This document shows positions 28,182 to 36,926 of a stretch of 55,700 nucleotides of DNA, piece after piece. Made by a program: the position numbers and the translations under genes. Source of the stretch: Phycisphaerales bacterium (GTDB lineage Bacteria; Planctomycetota; Phycisphaerae; Phycisphaerales; UBA1924). The DNA lies in contig JAIEOW010000170.1 in the NCBI GenBank assembly GCA_019750095.1, positions 1-55,700 of the forward strand, written 5' to 3'. A model generated the notes under the pieces. That model saw nothing but the letters and a program-made list of their open reading frames with translations. It was not told where the DNA came from and made no database searches. Every line of letters begins with the position of its first letter. The first letter of the stretch is position 1.

Positions 28182-30311
28182 ATGTCCGTCCGTTCCCGTC
28201 GTTCTGGAAAAATCTTCGGTGTGTGTTGTGCACTCGCGCTCGGTGCCTCGGCCAGTGCGCAGGTCGTCATCAGCCAGGTCTGGGGCGGCGGGGGCGCACG
28301 CTCGGATGGTCCGGACTCTGACCTTGTGGAGCTCTTCAACACTGGAACCACGCCGGTGAACCTTGCGGGGTTCTCGCTGCAGTTCCGCAATCAGAGCACG
28401 AGCAACGCTTGGACGGCGCGGAATCTCTCGGGCACGATCCAGCCGAAGCAGTATCTGCTGGTGAAGACCTTCACGCCGCCGTTTCCTTCGGGCTTTGCAG
28501 TGGCGGCGGATGTCACGCTCTCGCCTGCGTTCGACTTCTCGGTCAATCGCGGGCAGATCGCGCTGGTCTCTAGCACGACCACGCTTTCCTCACCCGGGTG
28601 CCCGACTTCGGCGCAATATGTCGACTTCTTCGGATACGGCGACAATCTCGGCGCGGGATGCACGAGTTCGGGATCGTTCTGCTCCGACTGCCGCGAGGGA
28701 AGCGGGTTTGCTGACAATGCTCAGGGGGGCAGCGCGAACACGGCCACGATCTGGCAGCGCCGGCTCTGCGGCGGTCTGACCGACACCAACAACAACCGCA
28801 ACGACTTTGAGCTCGTCGGGCCGGGCACGAGCATTCCCTCGACCTTCCGCAACGCGTCGTCACCGGCGAACGCCGGCATCACGCTCACCGCGTCGATGAA
28901 CCCCGCGGCCCTCACGCCCAACACCCTCTCAGCCGCGGCTCCGGGCGGCGCGATCACGCTCACGCTCATCGCCTCGAGTTCCTGCGGCATCGTCAACAGC
29001 GCAACCGCCAACCTCACGTCCATCGGCGGCGGGGCCAGCGTCCCCATGTCGATCAGCGGCGTCGGTGTGTTCGTGCTGAACACGACGGTCGGCGGAGCCG
29101 TCGTGCCCGGGCCGAAGGCCATCACCTTCACGGGCACAGGCGGCGCGCTCAGCGGCCAGACCACGCTGAACATCATCGTGACGCAGAGCAACGATGAGTG
29201 CTCGGCGCCGATCACCATCAGTGGTGCATCGCCCGCGTGGTCGAACCTTGGCGCGACCGCGACGTTTGACAGCGACCCGAACGACTTTGTTCCGCCGCTG
29301 CCGTATTGCACGACGTTTGTGGGCGGTCAGGTCTTCAATGACGCGTGGTACGCGTGGACCGCACCGACGACCGACACTTACACGATCTCGACAGAGGCCA
29401 GCACGCCGGCGAACTTTGACGCTCGGCTGGTGATCTGGGATGGCACCACCTGCCCGCCCAGCACGTGCATCACGGGCAATGACAACAACTTTGTCTTCCC
29501 GGGCGGTCCGGCTCTTGTCACCTTCAGCGCGAATGCGGGACAGCAGTATCTCATCCAGATCGGTTCGTCGGGCGAGGGCCAGCGGACGGGCACGGGTGTG
29601 CTCTCGATCTCGGTGGGCAACCCAGGCGGTGCGTGCTGCACGCCGCAGAACACGTGCGTGGTGGTGGCCGATCAGGCGGCGTGCGATGGGCTGGGCGGCA
29701 ACTCGTTCACCTTCGGCAGCACGTGCACCGGCGGCGGCGCGCCGGACTGTGCGCCACGGGGGACGTGCTGCCTGACCAGCGGCGGGTGCCTGGTAAATGT
29801 CACGCAGATTCGCTGCAGCGTGGAGACGGAGTTCCTGAGCTGGACACTTGGCGGGGACTGCAGCATCTGCCCGGTGGGCGGGCGCTGCTGCCAGGCGAGC
29901 GGATGCACGACGGTGATCGAGGCCAACTGCCCGAACGCCGCGGTGAACTGGACCGCGGGCCTGTCGTGCATCACGGACCCATGTCCGCAGACCAGCCAGG
30001 TGTGCTGCCGCGGCGCAACGTGCTACACGGTGGTGAACACCGCGAACTGCGTGGTGCTGCCGGGCTCGGGCGCGGGTGTTGCGGTGGTGTCGTCGACGAG
30101 CACATGCAACGCAACGGGCACGGCGAACACGCCGTGCTGCTATGCGGATTATGACAAGACCGCGGGCATCCAGGTGGCGGACATCTTCGCGTTCCTGAAC
30201 GACTGGTTCGCATCGATCGGGAGCGCGAACACCGGCGGCGACCCGGTGGGCACGCCGACAGTGAACGCGATCTTTGAGTTCCTGAATGCGTGGTTTGCGG
30301 GTGGGTGCTGA
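28182..30311 (+). CDS. Secreted lamin-tail-domain protein with PPC-like domain, GACC repeats and GC-type dockerin
   Basis: ATG 28182 has GGAG 6 nt upstream and opens a signal peptide (CCALALGASASAQ). About residues 25-160 form a lamin-tail domain (VVISQVWGGGG, SDLVELFNTGTTPVNLAGFS). Then come an Ig-like stretch (about 240-335), one PPC-like domain (about 340-480, starting SNDECSAP), three GACC/GTCC/GRCC six-Cys units (from 483), the cluster's Cys-rich linker (VCCRGATCYTVV to PCCYADYD) and a two-unit dockerin (VADIFAFLNDWFA, VNAIFEFLNAWFAGGC). Lamin-tail domains in bacteria occur on secreted nucleases and envelope proteins, but no nuclease domain is present. The gene sits between two terminators and is probably transcribed alone. 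Confidence 0.88.
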   Translation: MSVRSRRSGKIFGVCCALALGASASAQVVISQVWGGGGARSDGPDSDLVELFNTGTTPVNLAGFSLQFRNQSTSNAWTARNLSGTIQPKQYLLVKTFTPPFPSGFAVAADVTLSPAFDFSVNRGQIALVSSTTTLSSPGCPTSAQYVDFFGYGDNLGAGCTSSGSFCSDCREGSGFADNAQGGSANTATIWQRRLCGGLTDTNNNRNDFELVGPGTSIPSTFRNASSPANAGITLTASMNPAALTPNTLSAAAPGGAITLTLIASSSCGIVNSATANLTSIGGGASVPMSISGVGVFVLNTTVGGAVVPGPKAITFTGTGGALSGQTTLNIIVTQSNDECSAPITISGASPAWSNLGATATFDSDPNDFVPPLPYCTTFVGGQVFNDAWYAWTAPTTDTYTISTEASTPANFDARLVIWDGTTCPPSTCITGNDNNFVFPGGPALVTFSANAGQQYLIQIGSSGEGQRTGTGVLSISVGNPGGACCTPQNTCVVVADQAACDGLGGNSFTFGSTCTGGGAPDCAPRGTCCLTSGGCLVNVTQIRCSVETEFLSWTLGGDCSICPVGGRCCQASGCTTVIEANCPNAAVNWTAGLSCITDPCPQTSQVCCRGATCYTVVNTANCVVLPGSGAGVAVVSSTSTCNATGTANTPCCYADYDKTAGIQVADIFAFLNDWFASIGSANTGGDPVGTPTVNAIFEFLNAWFAGGC

Positions 30312-30400
30312 TCGGGTTGTCCAGAGCTGATTGACTGACCCGGGATCTCGCAGATCGTTCACGCATAGATCGTCGGCAGCATCCACGTTGCAGCTCTGAG

Positions 30401-30430
30401 CGGCTCGCCTTCAAACGGCGAGCCGTTTTT
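30401..30430 (+). terminator. Rho-independent terminator
   Basis: A 9-bp stem CGGCTCGCC / GGCGAGCCG (30401-30409, 30417-30425) with a 7-nt loop and five T (30426-30430), about 90 nt after the stop of the lamin-tail gene. Confidence 0.88.
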
Positions 30431-30484
30431 CATGCGATCTCCGTCGGTGTTTCCGTATATGCTCGGGCGGGGTGGTGATCGCAA

Positions 30485-32146
30485 GTGGAGATTGTCTTGG
30501 AATGGCGCAGGTGGTTCGCATCGCTGATTCCAGTCGCGTGCGCTGGCACCGTTGCCGTCCTCGCTATTCGACAATCGCTTGTTGATGGCCGCTTGCGCAC
30601 ATATCCGGTCGTCGACAATGTCATCTATATGGCGAGCGGGGCGCGATTGCTCGACGCGGCGCGCGTGGGCGGCATGCGCGGGTTGATCTCGGCCTATCTG
30701 CAGAGCCCACCACATGCTCCGTACTCGACGTTCTCATCGATGCTGGGGTATGCCGTGTTCGGGTATCGCGACATCGGCCCGCACATCGTCGCGGGACTTG
30801 TTCCGCTTGTCGGATTGCTGATGGTGTGGTGGGTGGCGCGATCTCCGCGGTTACATCTCTGGGAGCGTGCGGCCATCGTGCTCGCCGCGGCGTGTGTACC
30901 GATCTGGGCAAATGCGGTGGAGTATCTCAAGCCCGATTTATGCTGCGGGTTGCTGTCGGCGGTCGGGTGTGCCGTGCTTCTCGCCCGAGTGCCGGGGCGG
31001 CTTCAATGGCGACCCCTACTGATGAGCGGTGCGGTGTTCGGGCTGGCACTGCTCACCAAGCCGGCGGTGTTTCCTCAGACGCTGTGGTTCATGTTCGCCG
31101 CGTTTGGATCTCGCGCGATCATGGATCGTTTCGTCGGGGAGCGGATGTTCGCGTGGCGGCGCGTGCTGCAGGGGCTGGCGCTTGCGGGGGTGGCGATTGG
31201 CTTGGCCTTGCCGCACTATCTGATCGCGCTGCCACGCATCACGCGATACATCGACGAGATCATGTTCGGCTCGCAGCGACCGCTGTGGGAGTATCGGGGT
31301 GGGATTGTTGACCACGTGCATTTTCATCTGACCGGTCGTGGCGGACAACAGTTTCTGGGCGTGCCGGGCTGGATCATGCTCGGCATCGCCGTGCTCTCGG
31401 CGGTCGTGATGCTTCGGCGGCAGGGGCGTGCACGAATCGCGATTGTGGCGGGCTGGGGGGGAATGCTCGTCGCGGCGTATGTGCCGCCGATGGTGAACCA
31501 CTTCAAGAACCCTCAGTTCGCGGCGTGCTTTCAGTTTCTCGTAGTCTTTGCGGGGGTTCTAGCGTTTGCGGCCTTGCTGAAACAATGGCGGGCAACTCGC
31601 GTTCGCACCGTCTTGGCGTTGGCAATCACGGGCGCGTGCATCGCGACTGCAACGTGGACATTCCCAAGGTATTCGCCTGCGGAGTTGTCCACGGTCGATC
31701 AACGCACTGCTCTCGTCCGCGAGATCTATCGGGCTGCCACGGAGGATCTGCGCGAGCCACGGGCACTGCTCATCCTCGGGCCGCTTGGACACGTCAACCA
31801 CAATCTGTTCTCGCTCTGGAGTGTGCGCGATCGCCTTCCGCTACGCACCTCGCTCTTGCGCGCGCCGCTTTCCGGAGATGCGCTCGACCAGCGGCTTGCC
31901 GGCGCGGACATGGTGCTGATCGGCGTTGGCCAGACGGACATGGTCTCAACGACGGTCGCCAAACCCGGGATCGCGGAGCACCTGTGGAGCGAGATGTCGG
32001 CTCGCCCGGCGTGGCCTGTTGTTCGGCGATTCCCGGCCCCCGGAGCCACTGGGTGGTTTGAGCTTCGCGTTCGGCAGAAGCCCCACCCCGCCGCTGCACC
32101 GGACCGATCAGACGTTGTCGATGACGAAGGCGACGCTTCGCCGTGA
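30485..32146 (+). CDS. Multi-pass membrane glycosyltransferase-like protein (GT-C/ArnT-like)
   Basis: A 553-residue protein with about ten to eleven hydrophobic helices (for example HIVAGLVPLVGLLMVWWVA, VLQGLALAGVAIGLALP, VFAGVLAFAALLK), and a soluble C-terminal tail of about 140 residues. The overall plan of an early acidic/polar loop after helix 1 (VVDNVIYMASGARL) then alternating helices resembles PMT/ArnT-type GT-C enzymes that transfer sugars from polyprenyl phosphate outside the inner membrane. This is a fold-level inference; no definitive catalytic motif was identified. The start is GTG 30485. It leads a same-strand run with gatB and the L,D-transpeptidase gene. Confidence 0.65.
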   Translation: MEIVLEWRRWFASLIPVACAGTVAVLAIRQSLVDGRLRTYPVVDNVIYMASGARLLDAARVGGMRGLISAYLQSPPHAPYSTFSSMLGYAVFGYRDIGPHIVAGLVPLVGLLMVWWVARSPRLHLWERAAIVLAAACVPIWANAVEYLKPDLCCGLLSAVGCAVLLARVPGRLQWRPLLMSGAVFGLALLTKPAVFPQTLWFMFAAFGSRAIMDRFVGERMFAWRRVLQGLALAGVAIGLALPHYLIALPRITRYIDEIMFGSQRPLWEYRGGIVDHVHFHLTGRGGQQFLGVPGWIMLGIAVLSAVVMLRRQGRARIAIVAGWGGMLVAAYVPPMVNHFKNPQFAACFQFLVVFAGVLAFAALLKQWRATRVRTVLALAITGACIATATWTFPRYSPAELSTVDQRTALVREIYRAATEDLREPRALLILGPLGHVNHNLFSLWSVRDRLPLRTSLLRAPLSGDALDQRLAGADMVLIGVGQTDMVSTTVAKPGIAEHLWSEMSARPAWPVVRRFPAPGATGWFELRVRQKPHPAAAPDRSDVVDDEGDASP

Positions 32147-32195
32147 TCGGGGCACTGGAAGAGTCGTGGTGATCTCTGGCGCTGTACGATCGCTC

Positions 32196-33803
32196 ATGCC
32201 CGAGATCGCCCATGTTGAGCTGAAAGTCGGCCTGGAAGTGCACGTCGAGCTGTCGACGCGGACCAAGATGTTCACGCGGGCGGCGAACGTCGCACACGCG
32301 GACCACTTTGACGCCGAGCCCAACACGCTGATCGATCCGGTGGTGCTCGGGTTGCCGGGTGCGCTGCCGGTGATGAACCGCGCTGCGGTGGAGCGCTCGG
32401 TGATGGTCGGGCTTGCGCTCAACTGCCGCATCGCGCCGATGAGCCGGTGGGATCGCAAGAGCTATTTTTACCCGGATTTGCCCAAGAACTATCAGATCAG
32501 CCAGTATCAGCTGCCGCTGTGCTTTGACGGGTCGGTGGAACTGCCGCCGATGTCGGCAGAGGGGAAAGTGAACTACGCGGCGATCGCTGAAGCGTCGGAA
32601 GCTGGCGGACAGCTTGCGCGGACGCGCATCGGGATCATCCGTGCGCACCTTGAAGAGGACGCGGGCAAGCTGCTGCACGAAGCACCCGGCGGGCATGCGA
32701 TCGAGGGGACGCTGGCGGACTACAACCGCGCGGGCACGCCGCTGTTAGAGATCGTGACGCAGCCGGATTTCCGCACGAGCGACGAGGTGGTGGTGTTCTG
32801 CCGCTGGCTGCGGGATGTGTGCCGGTTTGTCGGGGCGACCGAGGGGATTCTGCAGCGCGGGCACATGCGGTTTGAGCCGAACATCAACTGCGTGCTGAAA
32901 CTGAGCGATGGGCGCACCGTGAAGACGCCGATCGTGGAGATCAAGAATCTGAACTCGTTCAAGGCGGTGCAGGGCGCGATCGAGTACGAGCTGCGCGAGC
33001 AGCCGGGGCGTTGGATACGAGACGGGCGCGAGATGACCCCCGGCAGCAAGACCACGCGCGGCTGGGACGACGCTCGCAACGAGACCTTTGTTCAGCGCGA
33101 GAAGGAAGAGGCCGACGACTATCGGTATTTTCTTGATCCCGATCTGCTGCCGGTGGTGATGAGCGTGGAGGCGGTGGAGAGGATTCGGGCCGCGTTGCCG
33201 GAGCTGCCGCTGGTGCGTGCGACTCGGTATCTGCGGGAGTATGGCCTCTCACCCAAGGAGGCGGCCGCTCTGGTGGAGGAACGCGATGTGTGCCTGATGT
33301 ACGACGCCGCGATCGAGCACGGCGTGTCGCTTGGCCTCGAGCGTGGGCGTGCGGCGAAGCTCGCGGCCAACGCGATCCTGCAATCGGGTGCAAAGCGAGC
33401 CAACGAGCGATCCACGCCCGAGCGTGCGGTGCTGGTGAGCGGGCTTGGCATCTCCAGCGAGCAGATCGCGGAGATCATGGTGCTGCGCGATCGTGGCGAG
33501 ATCAGCGCCCAGTCGGCGGATGAGCTGTTCGGGCTGCTGTGCGAGATGGGCGGCGAGGCGATGGGCGCATCGCCGCGCGAGGTGGCGACACGGCGCGGCA
33601 TGCTGATCGTGCGTGATGACGCCGCGCTCGACAAGTGGTGCGATCAGGTGATCGCGGCCAACGCCAAGGTGGCCGAGGATGTGCGAAGTGGGAAGCTGCA
33701 GGCCGTGGGTCGGCTGGTGGGCGAGGCGATGAAACTCGCGGGCGGATCGGCTGATGCCAAGACCGTCCGAGAGACGCTGCTGAAGAAACTCGGTCAAGGG
33801 TGA
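32196..33803 (+). CDS. gatB: Aspartyl/glutamyl-tRNA(Asn/Gln) amidotransferase subunit B
   Basis: Kinase/transamidase subunit of GatCAB, which converts misacylated Glu-tRNA(Gln) or Asp-tRNA(Asn) to the amide form. Motifs: VGLEVHVELSTRTKMF at the N-terminus, GLPGALPVMN, the YPDLPKNYQISQYQLPL segment, LHEAPGGHAI, DYNRAGTPLLEIVTQPD, FEPNINCVL, IEIKNLNSFKAVQ, the DYRYFLDPDL sequence, and a helical C-terminal tail domain. At 535 residues it is slightly longer than typical (about 480). The frame is open from 31926, overlapping the previous gene, but similarity starts at ATG 32196 (MPEIAHVELKVGLE). gatA and gatC are not in the window. Confidence 0.96.
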   Translation: MPEIAHVELKVGLEVHVELSTRTKMFTRAANVAHADHFDAEPNTLIDPVVLGLPGALPVMNRAAVERSVMVGLALNCRIAPMSRWDRKSYFYPDLPKNYQISQYQLPLCFDGSVELPPMSAEGKVNYAAIAEASEAGGQLARTRIGIIRAHLEEDAGKLLHEAPGGHAIEGTLADYNRAGTPLLEIVTQPDFRTSDEVVVFCRWLRDVCRFVGATEGILQRGHMRFEPNINCVLKLSDGRTVKTPIVEIKNLNSFKAVQGAIEYELREQPGRWIRDGREMTPGSKTTRGWDDARNETFVQREKEEADDYRYFLDPDLLPVVMSVEAVERIRAALPELPLVRATRYLREYGLSPKEAAALVEERDVCLMYDAAIEHGVSLGLERGRAAKLAANAILQSGAKRANERSTPERAVLVSGLGISSEQIAEIMVLRDRGEISAQSADELFGLLCEMGGEAMGASPREVATRRGMLIVRDDAALDKWCDQVIAANAKVAEDVRSGKLQAVGRLVGEAMKLAGGSADAKTVRETLLKKLGQG

Positions 33804-33815
33804 GGACGTTAGCTC

Positions 33816-34532
33816 ATGCGCCGATGGGTGATAATCGCAATCTCCTTTGCGTGCTTCGCAGCACTGGCCGTCGTGTACGTACCGCCGCTGCGGGCGCGAG
33901 CGTTTCAGGCGATCCGGCCGAAGGCGACCATCGCTGAGCGCGTGGCGGAGTATGGCGAGGGTGCTCGCGCCCGCTGGCGGCCGGACTTTACAACCGCGGC
34001 GATGCCCTATCCCCCGAGCAAGGTCGTGCTCCTGGCGATCAAGAGCACACGCACACTCGAAGTGCACGTCAGCGCCACACGCGATGGACCAACCCGGCGC
34101 GTGCGCACGATGCCCATACTCGGCATGAGCGGCACGGCAGGGCCGAAGCTCCGTCAGGGTGATCGCCAGGTGCCCGAGGGTTTCTACGCGATCGAATCGC
34201 TGAACCCCAACAGCTTGTACCACCTCGCGCTCAGAGTCTCGTATCCAAACGCGGAAGATCGAGCGCACGCCGCCCGTGAAGGGCGAACCAAGCTCGGCGG
34301 CGACATCATGATCCACGGCGACACCGCGTCGATCGGATGTCTGGCGATGGGCGATATCGGGGCCGAGGACCTGTTCATACTCGCGGCGGATGTCGGCATC
34401 GAACACGTGCAGGTCGTGATCAGTCCGGTTGATTTTCGCGACGCGGGAGCGGCCCGGCCCGCACCGAACCCGCCGTGGATGCTGGAACGCTACGAGCAAC
34501 TCGCTCGGCGGATGAACGAGCTTGCGCCATAA
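33816..34532 (+). CDS. L,D-transpeptidase (YkuD family)
   Basis: Envelope enzyme that forms 3-3 peptidoglycan cross-links or anchors proteins. An N-terminal membrane helix (VIIAISFACFAALAVVYV) is followed by a YkuD domain whose signature H-G-x(6)-G-C is seen as IMIHGDTASIGCLAMGD, with His167 and the catalytic Cys175. The preceding PEGFYAIESLNPNS resembles the P-x-G-x-Y/F segment of the family. The gene starts 12 nt after gatB. Planctomycetes do make peptidoglycan, so a cross-linking role is plausible; a protein-anchoring role is an alternative given the many surface proteins here. Confidence 0.88.
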   Translation: MRRWVIIAISFACFAALAVVYVPPLRARAFQAIRPKATIAERVAEYGEGARARWRPDFTTAAMPYPPSKVVLLAIKSTRTLEVHVSATRDGPTRRVRTMPILGMSGTAGPKLRQGDRQVPEGFYAIESLNPNSLYHLALRVSYPNAEDRAHAAREGRTKLGGDIMIHGDTASIGCLAMGDIGAEDLFILAADVGIEHVQVVISPVDFRDAGAARPAPNPPWMLERYEQLARRMNELAP

Positions 34533-34541
34533 CATCCGCGG

Positions 34542-34868
34542 ATGTCTGAACGCCGCGATGACAAGCACAAGGGCCTGCGCATTGGTCCCCGCCAGGGGGA
34601 TGTCGTGCCCTCGCGCCCGCGCCAGGCGCGCGACGAAGAGTTTGACGAAGGGCCATCGCAGGAGGACATCGAGCGTTTTGGAGATCAGACGCGCACGTGT
34701 CCGGAGTGCCGCAAGGAAGTCTTCGACGACTCCGCCGTCTGCTATCACTGCGGGCATGCGTTCGAGAACACAACCGCGGGCAGCGGCAAAGGCAAGGCGT
34801 GGGTCATCGCCGTCGCCGCACTGATCGTGATCGGCTTTCTCATCGCCGCGCTGCGATTCGTGTTGTGA
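34542..34868 (+). CDS. Zinc-ribbon protein with C-terminal membrane anchor
   Basis: A 108-residue protein: a charged N-terminus, a C-x2-C...C-x2-C zinc ribbon (TCPECRKEVFDDSAVCYHCG, about residues 53-73), and one C-terminal hydrophobic helix (WVIAVAALIVIGFLIAALRF), i.e. a tail-anchored topology with the ribbon in the cytoplasm. It starts 9 nt after the L,D-transpeptidase stop and is probably co-transcribed. Function is unknown; such ribbons are common accessory proteins. Confidence 0.78.
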   Translation: MSERRDDKHKGLRIGPRQGDVVPSRPRQARDEEFDEGPSQEDIERFGDQTRTCPECRKEVFDDSAVCYHCGHAFENTTAGSGKGKAWVIAVAALIVIGFLIAALRFVL

Positions 34869-34881
34869 ACGGCACCCAGCG

Positions 34882-35397
34882 TCACGCCCGCGGGTTGATG
34901 GTGATGCGGTCAGATTCGTCGGTCGGGCTCAGCCGCACGTCGATCTTCTCGCCCGGCTGCGGGCGGAGCTTCAGCCCGATGAACTCCGGCTGAATAGGAA
35001 TCTCGCGTTCGGGTCGCTCGACCAGCACGCAAAGATGGATGCGCGCCGGGCGACCAAAGTCGAGAATCTCACGCAGCGCGGCGAGGATGCTCCGCCCCGT
35101 CATGATCACGTCATCGCACAGAATGACGTCTCTCCCGGCAATGTCGAAAGGAATGCTCGTCCCGCCCACCCGCGCGGCGGCACCGGTTTCTGAAAGATCG
35201 TCACGATACAGCGTGATGTCGATCGACCCGACGTCGGCCACGCCAAGCTTCTTGCCCAGCCGCTGGGCGATGACATCACCGCGGCGACGTATGCCGATGA
35301 GCGCGGGCCGATTGCGATCAGCGCCGGTGCGGCGGATCTGCTCGGCGAGAGAGTCCAGAAGCTGATCGATCCTGGCGGCGTCGGCGACGGGGTACAT
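34882..35397 (-). CDS. pyrR: Bifunctional pyr-operon regulator / uracil phosphoribosyltransferase
   Basis: A 171-residue type I phosphoribosyltransferase that in Bacillus binds pyr mRNA with UMP to cause attenuation and also makes UMP from uracil and PRPP. It shows IGIRRRGDVIAQRL, the LYRDDL segment specific to PyrR (SIDITLYRDDLSE), and the PRPP-binding VILCDDVIMTGRSILAAL (about residues 90-108), plus a C-terminal V-R-L-x-P-T-D-E segment. The gene starts 29 nt after the minus-strand GT4 gene and may share its transcript. No pyrimidine gene or PyrR-binding leader is visible in the window. Confidence 0.93.
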   Translation of the reverse strand: MYPVADAARIDQLLDSLAEQIRRTGADRNRPALIGIRRRGDVIAQRLGKKLGVADVGSIDITLYRDDLSETGAAARVGGTSIPFDIAGRDVILCDDVIMTGRSILAALREILDFGRPARIHLCVLVERPEREIPIQPEFIGLKLRPQPGEKIDVRLSPTDESDRITINPRA

Positions 35398-35426
35398 GGG
35401 CGGAGTGTATCGCCGTCGGTAGATCG

Positions 35427-36620
35427 CTACGTTGACAGACGATCGGCTTTGAGCATGGTCTGGTACATTGATCCAAGCTGCGACCCGACCGCATTCGGCG
35501 AAAGGTGGGCGTCCACATAGCTTCGACCGATCTTCCGCTGTTCGTCGCTCATCGCTCTGGAACGCGCTATTCCTGCGTCAAAACCCGCCGCGAGCGCATC
35601 GATCGTCGGCTCGCACACCTCCGCCACCCCCGCCCCGCCCCCCGTCTTCGGCCCGATCTCTTTCGCGATCGCCAGGTTGCTCGTGAGCAGCGGCAGCGTG
35701 CCCACGCACAACGCCTCGACCGCGACATAGCCGAAGTTCTCATGAATCGAGTTCAGCGTGAGCACGTCTCCGGCGGCGAGGGCGAGCCACTTGTCTTCGC
35801 CTTGCACCCAGCCGCCAAACGTCACGCGATCGGTAATCCCCAACTCTGCAGCGAGCGCTCTCAGCTTGGGCTCTTCGTCGCCGCCGCCGATGAGCAGCAA
35901 ACGGAGCCTTGCGGTCTTGGACCGGGCGAGAGCGCGGATCGCCATGTCCACGCGCTTCACATGGTGGAATCGACCCAAGAACACAATCACGGGATCGGCC
36001 GCGGGCAAGCCGAAACGCTCGCGAGCGCGGGCTCGGAACGCGGCACTGATCGGCTCACCGGGCATGTTCACCGGAAGCGGCACAACCTGCTGCCGTGCTC
36101 GCTCGATGCCCGAAGGAACGATGGAGTGATCACGCTCCTCGCTCGTGACAAACACCAGCGCGCTCGCGGCACGCAGCACACGGCGCATGCCGAGCGCCAT
36201 GAAGATTTCCTTCTTCAGTCGCTTCTGGGCATAGGCCTCTTTCACGAGCATGCCGTGCGGCTGCCAGACCAGCGGCACCCCGGCGCGGAGAGCGGCCCGC
36301 CCGGCATGAAGAAGATCGGGCGACCACAGGCCATGAACGTGCAGAACATCGAGCTTCTTTGCCGCGAGCGCCTCGGCGGCCGATCGACCGAGCGAGCCCG
36401 GGCGCAGGCCAGCACCTCGACCTTCAGAAAGCGTCCATTCCCGAGGATGCGCACCGATATCCGCATGGGCAGGATCGCTGGAGGGCGGCTGCAATGCAAA
36501 GGCATGCGGCTGGATCTCGCTTTGTGATCGCAGGGCAGCGAGCACCGCAAGAAACGCCGTGGACGTGCCGCCACCTTGCACGTCCACCGTTTCAATCAGT
36601 TGGCCTACTCGCACGGGCAT
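35427..36620 (-). CDS. Glycosyltransferase family 4 (GT-B)
   Basis: A 397-residue GT-B enzyme. N-terminal Rossmann part: VQGGGTSTAFL glycine-rich loop and LDVLHVHGLWSPDLLH. C-terminal part: VIVFLGRFHHVKRVDMAIRA, LLIGGGDEEPKLRALAAELG, and the NDP-sugar/retaining E-x7-E-type region NSIHENFGYVAVEAL. These are classical for retaining GT4 enzymes that build surface polysaccharide; donor and acceptor are unknown. It lies in a region with other sugar-polymer genes and precedes pyrR on the same strand. Confidence 0.88.
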   Translation of the reverse strand: MPVRVGQLIETVDVQGGGTSTAFLAVLAALRSQSEIQPHAFALQPPSSDPAHADIGAHPREWTLSEGRGAGLRPGSLGRSAAEALAAKKLDVLHVHGLWSPDLLHAGRAALRAGVPLVWQPHGMLVKEAYAQKRLKKEIFMALGMRRVLRAASALVFVTSEERDHSIVPSGIERARQQVVPLPVNMPGEPISAAFRARARERFGLPAADPVIVFLGRFHHVKRVDMAIRALARSKTARLRLLLIGGGDEEPKLRALAAELGITDRVTFGGWVQGEDKWLALAAGDVLTLNSIHENFGYVAVEALCVGTLPLLTSNLAIAKEIGPKTGGGAGVAEVCEPTIDALAAGFDAGIARSRAMSDEQRKIGRSYVDAHLSPNAVGSQLGSMYQTMLKADRLST

Positions 36621-36926
36621 CGTTACTTGCTGAAACAGTCTAGAGTCGTCGCTATTCCTGCACCGATGCAGCAGAGGCCTGCGTTCCGGTGGGGAGCAAG
36701 CGCACTCGGTCGCACCCTTTCGGGTTCAGAATCGGCTGCCGCAGAACGGGTCTGAAGTCATGAACCTCTTTGCCTGACCGATATAGTATCGATTCTCGTT
36801 GATCCGACTCACACGGCTGGGCACGGAAACGTCCGATGATCGACCGCCACCACCTGTTTGCGGGGTTCAAATGTCAGCAACCACCCCTGCTCAACCTGGC
36901 GATTAAGCCGATATGCGTGACGAATC
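36621..36926. other. Intergenic region without gene
   Basis: A divergent spacer between two GT4 genes. It contains a 13-nt palindrome CGATA-TAG-TATCG (36779-36791) overlapping an AT-rich, -10-like TATAGT, which could be an operator or promoter core. No ORF with coding features was seen. Confidence 0.35.

Noticed and set aside
31926..32195. Upstream extension of gatB to 31926
   Set aside because: It overlaps the preceding glycosyltransferase-like gene and has no similarity to GatB before MPEIAHVELKVGLE.
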